NCBI RefSeq assembly: GCF_000003855.2 | Contig: NW_003101667.1 | Location: 1,369,860-1,433,859 of the forward strand | Direction of reading: 5' to 3' | Length of the DNA: 64,000 nt | Source of the DNA: Blastomyces gilchristii SLH14081 | Taxonomy: Eukaryota > Ascomycota > Eurotiomycetes > Onygenales > Ajellomycetaceae | Part shown: piece by piece, positions 56,522 through 64,000 of the stretch | Numbering within the stretch: the stretch's first letter is position 1 | Layout of the letters: each line of letters begins with the position of its first letter | Made by a program: the position numbers and the translations under genes | The notes under the pieces: model-generated | Told to the model about the DNA's origin: nothing | The model's input: only the letters and a program-made list of their open reading frames with translations | The model's database searches: none

Positions 56522-58218
56522 ATGACTTCTCCGCTGGTGCTGGCCTTGGGCATCATACTTGGAGCCTATGTTATTCTGTCCGCGCTGCTTCACTTGACGC
56601 AAGACGCGAAAGAACCGCCCATGATCGAGACGTCCATACATACCATTTGTAAGCCCGCTGTTTGGGCTCATTCTGGGCATGTAAAAATTTATGGTGGAAC
56701 TAAGGTTAGCTTCCTCCACTGGTTCATTGTGCAGGCAACATTTCTGCATTGTGATTTCAAGTGTTTGACCCTGCTATTATTAAACTTACAAAAGTTTTTC
56801 CTGTCTGGAGAGACAAATATAATCTCCCAATATATACCCTACGCATACCAGGACAGCGCATCTATATTGCCAACTCCCCATCACTCATCCCGCAACTACA
56901 GCGGCTGATCAAGACCGTTGTGTTTGCGCCCGTCGAGGCCCAGGCAGCGGAGGCGGTCATGGGGGTCGGTCCAGCGGGCAATGCCATCATCGGTTCGGAC
57001 AAAATGCTCGAAAATGATTCTTACCTGTCAACCTTTGTGCTGTCGACCCATCCAGCCCTGGCCCCTGACCCTGGACTCGACGCTATCAGTTGTGCTATAG
57101 CTCGACACCTCTCAGATTCTATAGAAAAGCTTAGCCTAACGGTTGAGTTATTTTCATGGGTCCGCGGAGAGATATTCAGGGCCATCACAGAGTCCACTTA
57201 CGGGCCAAAGAACCCGTTTCGTGATCCCGCGCTTGAGAAAGCATGGTTGTATGTTCAAGCCCCTGAGCAGCGTCGGGGCAATACTCCGCTGGAGGATGCG
57301 CTAATATTATTTTTGATAGCACTTTTGAGCACAGCATCTTGACTCATATGGTCAAAGCATGGCCGAGTCTCCTGGCATGAAAAAGCTTACATGCTTGAGA
57401 ACATCTTATAATACCTGCTTTTGAGAAATATTTCACTGAAAATAGCCATCTCCAGGGCTCGCTCCTTGTCCAGTGCTGCTACGAGCATAACACGAGCCAT
57501 GGCTTATGAGGCAGAGATATCGCAGTCACTGAGATTGGCCAGATGATTGCGTCTCTGACTAACAGCATGGGGACCGCCTTCTGGATGGTCTACCATGTCT
57601 TCTCTGACCCCATTGTGCTTGAGGAGTGCCGAGCAGAAGCAGAAAAGCTTGTGCAACTTGATGACAACGGCGTCCAGACTATCGACCTGGCTAAGATCAG
57701 ATCTTCATGCCCTGTTCTTTTCTCGACATGGGCAGGAGATTCTGTGATATATGCACATTGGCGTCGGGGCGAGGGTGGTCATGGAGGATACCATTCCTGA
57801 CAACAAGTACCTCCTGAAGAAAGGCGCCACTGTCATGACCGTCACTCCAGTCCAAAACACTGACACTTCAGCATGGGGCCCGACATCGGGTAGATTTGAC
57901 CACCGCTGATTTGTAGTCAGTCCTGATGAAAAGCGTAAAACTCCCTTCACATTCCGCCCCTTTGGCGGCGGGACAGTCCTCTGTCCTGGGCGCCATTTTG
58001 TGACCGCTGGGGTCTTGTCATTTGTGATTCTTCTGTTGCTCCGCTTTGATCTGAAGCCTGCAATCAAGGATGGTAGGTGGTTGGAGCTGCGAAAGAAGAT
58101 GTCCATGACGGCGGCTATGCCAGTGCCCAAGGATGAGATGCCAGTGAAGCTTGCCCCTAGAAACACACAAAAGGGGCCTGTGAACATCTCAACAATCGGT
58201 GGGAAGCTGTTTTACTAG
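56522..58218 (+). pseudogene. Cytochrome P450 pseudogene
   Basis: An N-terminal membrane anchor (MTSPLVLALGIILGAYVILS...HLTQDAKEPPMIETS) is followed, in other frames, by recognisable P450 parts: YTLRIPGQRIYIANSPSLIP, VELFSWVRGEIFRAITESTYG, then after a stop-filled stretch (57343-57540) the I-helix region GQMIASLTNSMGTAFWMVYH, the region of the K-helix, then TIPDNKYLLKKGATVM and the haem loop FRPFGGGTVLCPGRHF with the ligand Cys, ending ...GGKLFY at 58215. The K-helix ExxR is broken: in the frame reading QEIL the Arg codon is TGA. Other stops occur (for example after GRFDHR) and at least two frame changes are needed. The anchor and haem loop resemble CYP7/CYP8-like fungal P450s by eye. The gene is dead. 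Confidence 0.85.
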
Positions 58219-58455
58219 ATATTGCCAGGATAACCAGTTTAAATAATAAAAAAATGTTGCTGTTAAACCTTTGCAGGAGTTAACTATTTTGAAGAGGTAA
58301 AATTCTGCCATGCTATCAATAGCCACTGGCAGCACATAGGGGGTAAGTCAGGGTAGGCTCATACGAGACCAGGTTGTAAAAGTGCCAGCTGCTGCCGGAC
58401 GAACCACGAACCTCGGGAGTCGAACGTTGGTTGACACACTCTGCATAACTAACTA

Positions 58456-58538
58456 ACCGTGCCATGCTTACTCACTCTCTCTAGTGAGTGTGCCACACTG
58501 TACAGAAAACCACACTGTACAGAAAATATTTTGAATAT
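58456..58538 (+). repeat. Left terminal inverted repeat
   Basis: Pairs with 60353-60435; 80 of 83 positions match. Confidence 0.93.
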
Positions 58539-60352
58539 AGTGATCTTCAAAAATTAATTAATAATCATCACCACATCTATCTATAATATAAAGATTATCT
58601 ATATACTCATTAGAAGACATAGAATTCACTGTAGATTGAGATTCTATAGAATTATCTTGTTATGATTGAGTGATTGTAGATTTTATAGATTTGATTTCAA
58701 TTGACTGAAGATTCTTATTAAATGTCTTTTTCATCTTATCTACTCTACAGATTGTGATCTTACAATTGACATTCTTAATAGTAAGAACTTCATCTATTTA
58801 CATCTGTCTGTGAGAGAATTTGATAATCTGATGTCTATTTATTTAATAATGATCTGTAAGTTCACTCTTACAGTGTATATTTAATTTTATCTGAATCATG
58901 CTATTTTTGAAGATCTTGTTCAACTATCTTATCAAATTAGATATAAGAGTATTCTTTACATCTTCTAAGGTCTTGACTGCTGTATTAATTTAATGATATA
59001 GTTTTACAACTGTCTCTGAGAAGATTAATTATAAGAAGACAGTTAACAGTTAATCTGTAGATAACAGAATAAAGTAATTATATATATTATCATTATCATT
59101 GTATATATTGAGATTCAGAATATTATCAATAATAAGAGGTCTTAATTAATTGAGAATTATATCATGATTAACTGAATACATTCTATAATTGATAAAACTA
59201 GCTCTTATAGTATTAGATTTAAATACTTACAGTCAGATACTCTTCAGATTAGTAAGAAATTATCTATTATTATACTACTTATATCTGTAGTAAACAGTCT
59301 TATTAACTGTCTTTATATAATAATGCTTATACTGCTGAAAAGATATATTATTAAGAGATTATAGAATATAACTTATATAAGATAAGAATTTAAATAGAAT
59401 AATCTTATAAAGATTACAGTATTAAATGAATTCTTCTATAAGATAAGAATTATAATTATTTATTAATAACAGTTAATAACTGCTTATTTAATACTTTTTT
59501 ATTATCTTATTAAATTGCTTAATTCATTTAAATTCAATCTTATTATTTATAAAGTCAGACTTAGATATAATACAGTAATAATATAGTTATTAAATAAGTT
59601 GAAATATATATATCAATTCTCTAGATAAATTTTTAATTTTATTATAATTAATAAATTCAATACTGTATTATTCATACTAATATACTTTATTACTGTTATT
59701 AACTTACAGAAGTATAATAACTATATAACAGAATTTATATCTTTAAAGATAATTATAACTCACTATTTATATTCTTCTTCTTCTTGAAATTCAATCTTAT
59801 TAAAGTTATAGATATCATAGTGAAAAAAATAATATTAATTAAAGATAGCTTTATATTAATTAAATCAGTTAATAATGAAGCTTATATTCTTATAAGATAC
59901 TTATTTTGAATTCATAAGCTTTTGCTTAACTTATTTATAATCTGATAGATGTTTGATAAATTAATATACTTATATCTTGCTTATTATAAGAGATACAGTC
60001 TCTGAATCTGTATAATACTGTCTTAACATACAGTTTATAACAGCTTTGATATACTTGATAGTGAACAGGTAAAAATTAATATTCAACTGATAAATTCATA
60101 TCTTAATTATCTCTTTCTAACTATCATTTAATGCTCAATTCAGTGAAACTCTTATAGTTCTTAATTTCTTTCTATTAATTCTTTCATATAAGATAATATA
60201 TAAGACTTTGAATTCTTATTACAGAGATGTGATTTTTAATTTTGAATTATTTTTATACATGTTAACAGCTCTTTGCAACTGCTCCTCAGTATAATTAGAA
60301 GATTTAGATATGATTATAATTAATGATGATTATTTGAAGATGAAGAATGAAG

Positions 60353-60435
60353 ATATTTAAAATATTTTCTATACAGTGTGGTTTTCTGTACACTGTGGCA
60401 CACTCACTAGAGAGAGTGAGTAAGCATGGCACGGT
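60353..60435 (-). repeat. Right terminal inverted repeat
   Basis: Inverted partner of 58456-58538; ends ...GGCACGGT followed by TA. Confidence 0.93.
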
Positions 60436-61184
60436 TAGTAGTTACAGAAAGTGTGGGCCAGCAACCAACCCACTTAGGGCGAATTCGCCGGCGCTTTGCG
60501 GAGGCACGCTCAGGATTGTCAGGGGTAGGGCAATTCCTGCGCAATTCTGTCTTTCAGGTGTTGTGCTGGCCAACCGATGGCCGTATATTGCTCATGTCAC
60601 TCATGTGTCGTCAATGCATATCTAGCGGGAATATCCACGGATGGAGTCGAACTGGAACCTATCCCAACTGCTTAACTAGCTAGCTTAGATAACGGAGCTG
60701 TTCGGCTATGGACAAAATTCATCCTTCAACAAAATTGTGCTGTTTAGCTTGGAGATGCATGGGAAACTAACAATAGTTACCCTTGTTAATGACCTATCTA
60801 CTGACATCTATCCGCATCTCCCGGCATTTCCATCAAATCGCAACCCTCTGGTTGAACAACACATCGCTATTTTTTGCCAAGGGGAAAGAATTATTAAACT
60901 GCGGGGTGCAGCCGCCAATGCAGCCAAAGAAATCGCCGAGAAACCAGCCATGCTTCGATGGGGCCAGGCGCTGGTGGGCTACTACGGTTGCTTGCCGATC
61001 ACATATTATGGATCCCAGTTGTATAGGGACGGATATGTGATAAGTCGCTCAGGGAAGAATGCCACATGTAAACCGAACCGTATTGCTATAAACTATTAAA
61101 GAGCCGAGATGTCGCGCTTTTTAGATGCCTTTGTTCCAAATGGGCAGTAACAGGGCAGCAGCACGCTGAGCTATCGCCATCGCC
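60436..61184. promoter_or_regulatory. Region between transposon and PhoD-like gene, 0.75 kb
   Basis: Should contain the phosphatase promoter. An open frame of 120 codons (60737-61099, plus strand) has no recognisable domain, signal peptide or splice support and was not called. Confidence 0.5.
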
Positions 61185-63520
61185 ATGCTTCAGTCCACTA
61201 CTACTGTTCTTCTCGCGCTCGCGAGTACTTCTCTTGCTGGCTATGCCGGGAACTTGAATTACCGTAGCCCGTCTCACAACCATCCCGGCCTCGGTATCTC
61301 AATTCCCAAGGTGCTGAAGCGCTCGGATCCGGTGCTAGAATATTCAGCGGATCAGTTGAAATTCACGCACGGCGTTGCCTCTGGAGACCCTTATCCCAAC
61401 TCTGTCATTTTATGGACACGATGCGCCCCTTCGACGGACAATGTTAAAGAGCCTGTAGACTCTGAACGCGGCGGCGAGCTATATGACTCTGTCCCTATCT
61501 ATGGGGATAACGAGGGCAATGCACCAGTGTCTAAGGCGCCCGTGTGCGTGGAGTACTGTGTCTCCCCGGACAAGGACTTCAAAAGGGTTGCTGACCATGG
61601 TACCGTTTACACGAGCTCTGATGTTGATTTCACTGTCAAGGTAAGAATGAAGCTGTAGCCAATGGCATCTAGTTAGATATGCTGGATGCGATGCTGACCA
61701 GATTAAACAATTAGATCGAGGCATCTCATTTGAAGCCTTTCACTATGTATTACTACAAGTTCAACGTCTGTGGCTCCGACAAGTCTAGCCCTGTTGGAAG
61801 AGCCAAAACGTCCCCAACGGAACACGATGATGTCACGGATATATCACTCGCGGTGTATTCTTGCAGCAACTTCCGTAAGGAATCATGTATCACCAAATAG
61901 CTGTAAACCTCCGTTAACTTTGATCTTTAGCCAACGGATATTTCAATGCGTACGGAAATACGGCTCGCAAGGACTCAGTTGACTATGTTGTCCATCTTGG
62001 GTAAAATAGACCTCTAGCCCTCTATTTCAAAGATGTTTAACTAACTTTTGAATAGTGATTACATCTACGAGCTGGGAGGGTAGGTTCACCTCTTATGACC
62101 CACTGTCTGGGTGTGAGTGTTCTATGCTAACAACGCTCTGTAGTGATGGCTCCAGCATCGGCCGTACGCAGCACCCAAAGAAGATGATCTATACTCTTTA
62201 CGAGTACCGGAAGCGCCATGCAACTTATAAAACTGATGAAGATCTGCTTTTGAGTCATCGTACCTTTACATGGATTCCTGTGTGGGATGATCACGGTTTG
62301 TCCATCTCCTCCATTAGATCCACAGCTCCCACTAATATCTTGATCAGAGGTTGCGGATAATTCCTACCGCGACGGATCCTCGCTACTCCAAAATAACGAA
62401 GCGTCATTCATTATCGATGGAGGCGTATCTGTTGACCAGCGCAAGATGAATGCCGTCCGCGCTTACTTCGAGTGGATGCCTATCAGGTATGGGAGAATTC
62501 CGCATTCAACTATTGCATTTATTGTCTCAATGTCTTAACCTCTATTCTCTTCCTTTCTTTGAATAGGCAAGTTGCGATGGACGACAACCTCAGAATCTGG
62601 AGAAACTTCAAGATCGGCAACCTTCTCGACCTTATCATGCTTGATACGCGCCACTACGATCGGTCCATAACCGATCTTTACTTGAACAACGGTTATATCA
62701 AGAAAATTGCGGACGACATCGGCCGATCTATGATGGGACCCCGTCAGGAGCACTGGTTTTATGACAACTTGAAAAGCTCTGCTAAGAGACAAGCCACCTG
62801 GAGAGTCATTGGCAGCCAAACTGGTATACACATCTCCCCTCCTCTCAACCTTTCCAAGTGAAAAACTGTTGAGAGACAGATAGTAAACCTTGATTCTAAT
62901 CATTCATTCTAGTTTTCTCCCGCGTGGACGAGCTTGGATCAATCGGTCTTGGCGTGAATGTCGATTCCTGGGACGGCTACAGGGCCAATCTCAATCGCAC
63001 CCTAAGAACCCTATACGAGAACAACATCGGAAACAACATCGTCATCGCAGGCGACAGCCATGCCAACTGGGTATCCGACCTCACTTGGCTGGACGAGTAT
63101 CCATACGACCCCGTGACAGGTGAGGGAGCCATCGGCGCCGAATTTGCCGGCACGGCAGTGACCAGCAGCGGGCCCGCGGCCCACGTTGGTATCGGCAACT
63201 TGCAGTCGAAGACACTGATCAAGAAGAACAGGGAGCTGCAGTGGTCCGAGTTGTACTACCGGGGCTACTTCGAGATGACGCTCTCGCATACACGCACGGA
63301 TGCCCGGTTCTTCGCCATCCCCGACATCAAGAAGAGAAACCCCTATGAGATCTCGATGGCCAACTTCACTGTTATTGCGGGTGAGAATCGGCTGTCGCGG
63401 GCCGATGGGTCGCCCACGACGAATGGGCAGGGAGTGCATAATGGGGCGTTGAAGAATGGGAAGCTTGAGAAGCAGACTGTTCAGTTTAATACAGAGACTA
63501 AGGAGTGGACTAGTATTTAA
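61185..63520 (+). CDS. PhoD-like alkaline phosphatase, secreted
   Basis: Eight exons (61185-61640, 61715-61874, 61931-62000, 62056-62079, 62144-62295, 62348-62486, 62567-62823, 62913-63520) encode 621 residues; every join keeps frame and the family text. A signal peptide (MLQSTTTVLLALASTSLAGYAG) and ~35-residue spacer precede the Fn-like N domain (TDQ-like FTHGVASGDPYPNSVILWTR). The metallophosphatase core has YSCSNFPNGYFNAYG, HLGDYIYELGG (metal-binding Asp/Tyr), DLIMLDTRHYDR, and GDSHANWVSDL (metal-binding Asp/His). The exon encoding part of YIYELGG is only 24 nt long. PhoD enzymes are Ca/Fe-dependent phosphodi- and monoesterases; secreted fungal ones likely scavenge phosphate. Donor GTTTGT after exon 5 is weak but is the only one that keeps the frame. 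Confidence 0.88.
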
Positions 63521-64000
63521 AAGGTGAAAATGATGTGAGAACTCGGAACGGAAGTTTCCTCATCCTTTTTCTCTTCCAGCGTCACTCACCTCTTTTTGAT
63601 TATTTTGATTATTTTGATTATTTTTTGGCTTTGATAAGTTTTTTCCCCTTCTATCCACAACCACTATATAATACCAGCAAACTGGTTGGTTACCACCCTA
63701 ATCTATTTGTATGTATATATTTGATCTATACAACTTCTGGACACTTAATTTATATTTGATATATATATGCATATATAGCTCTAATTTGCAGGGCATTCAG
63801 GGGGTTTAACCCCCAGAGGCACAGCAGGAGACTAAAGAATAAATTACTAAGCACGGTGACATCTTGGCACACGAACTCTATTTCAACGTCGCTCCTTCTC
63901 TCTTCTTTCGACTCTTCAAACACGCCAAACAAACACACCTGCATTATCAGATTATTATTGTTGTTGTTTCCGTTATTGTATTGCGTTGGGTATATATATA
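63521..64000. other. 3' flank of the phosphatase gene, window end
   Basis: Contains a TTGATTATTT repeat near 63595-63625 and short AT runs at the end. No gene was seen. Confidence 0.6.

Larger units (their letters stand above)
58456..60435. mobile_element. AT-rich DNA transposon remnant with 83-bp TIRs, TA flanks (Tc1/mariner-like)
   Basis: The first 83 nt (58456-58538, starting ACCGTGCCATGC) are an inverted copy of the last 83 nt (60353-60435), with three mismatches. Both ends are flanked by TA (58454-58455 and 60436-60437), the target duplication of Tc1/mariner-class elements. The ~1.8 kb interior is extremely rich in A/T, and no open frame of 60 codons or more exists in it on either strand, so no transposase is intact. 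Inside each repeat a CACTGTACAGAAAA-type unit occurs twice. The composition suggests RIP-like decay. Family assignment rests on size, TIR length and TA duplication only. Confidence 0.8.

Noticed and set aside
58456..60435. CRISPR-like or origin-like interpretation of the AT-rich block
   Set aside because: No regularly spaced repeats; the inverted termini with TA flanks fit a transposon better.
60737..61099. 120-codon open frame upstream of the PhoD-like gene
   Set aside because: No domain, signal peptide or splice support, and it occupies the likely promoter.

Overview
The window is fungal nuclear DNA from a filamentous ascomycete. The evidence is short GT-AG introns (about 50-110 nt, some with CTAAC/CTGAC branch-like sites), single-gene transcription units separated by 0.4-4.6 kb, and an unmistakably fungal gene set (Mic19, Mrs6, fungal SppA-type protease, glucokinase, Pmp20/Asp f 3-type peroxiredoxin, PhoD-like phosphatase). 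Very AT-rich islands, transition-type stop codons in decayed family genes and abundant microsatellites fit Eurotiomycetes and best the Onygenales (Blastomyces/Histoplasma relatives), but that placement is inference.

Layout. 0-10 kb: 3' part of a tetraspanin gene (+), an Sgf11-like SAGA gene (-), an Naa50-like acetyltransferase (+) and a large ferric-reductase-type flavocytochrome (-). 9.7-15.6 kb: mostly gene-free DNA with an AT-rich island and a dead GNAT acetyltransferase. 15.6-24.3 kb: exosome subunit Rrp43 (+), signal peptide peptidase (-), a PPIL1-type cyclophilin with a GC-AG intron (+), Rab escort protein Mrs6 (+). 24.3-27.9 kb: a gene-free belt with a probable copia-type LTR and dense microsatellites. 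27.9-42 kb: Fringe-like glycosyltransferase, a TRIP4-type zinc finger protein with an apparent frameshift, glucokinase, Mic19 (all +), then Pop1 and a five-exon peroxiredoxin (-).

42-48 kb is a gene graveyard: a Myb/SANT-like pseudogene and an aminoglycoside-phosphotransferase-like kinase pseudogene interrupted by a 36-nt poly-T tract. 47.7-55.2 kb: a D-amino-acid oxidase with one apparent frameshift (-), a two-domain fasciclin protein (-) and a secreted NlpC/P60 peptidase with two Cys-rich modules (+). 56.5-60.4 kb: a cytochrome P450 pseudogene followed by a 1,980-bp AT-rich element with 83-bp terminal inverted repeats and TA flanks (Tc1/mariner-like). 61.2-63.5 kb: an eight-exon PhoD-like phosphatase.

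Most genes are housekeeping and not functionally linked. Two links are worth noting: the oxidase (C-terminal SRL) and the peroxiredoxin (C-terminal AKL) both carry peroxisomal targeting tripeptides and would respectively make and remove H2O2; and the NlpC/P60 protein looks like a secreted enzyme aimed at bacterial peptidoglycan. All exon joins were made by hand from splice signals and reading frame and have not been tested against transcripts.
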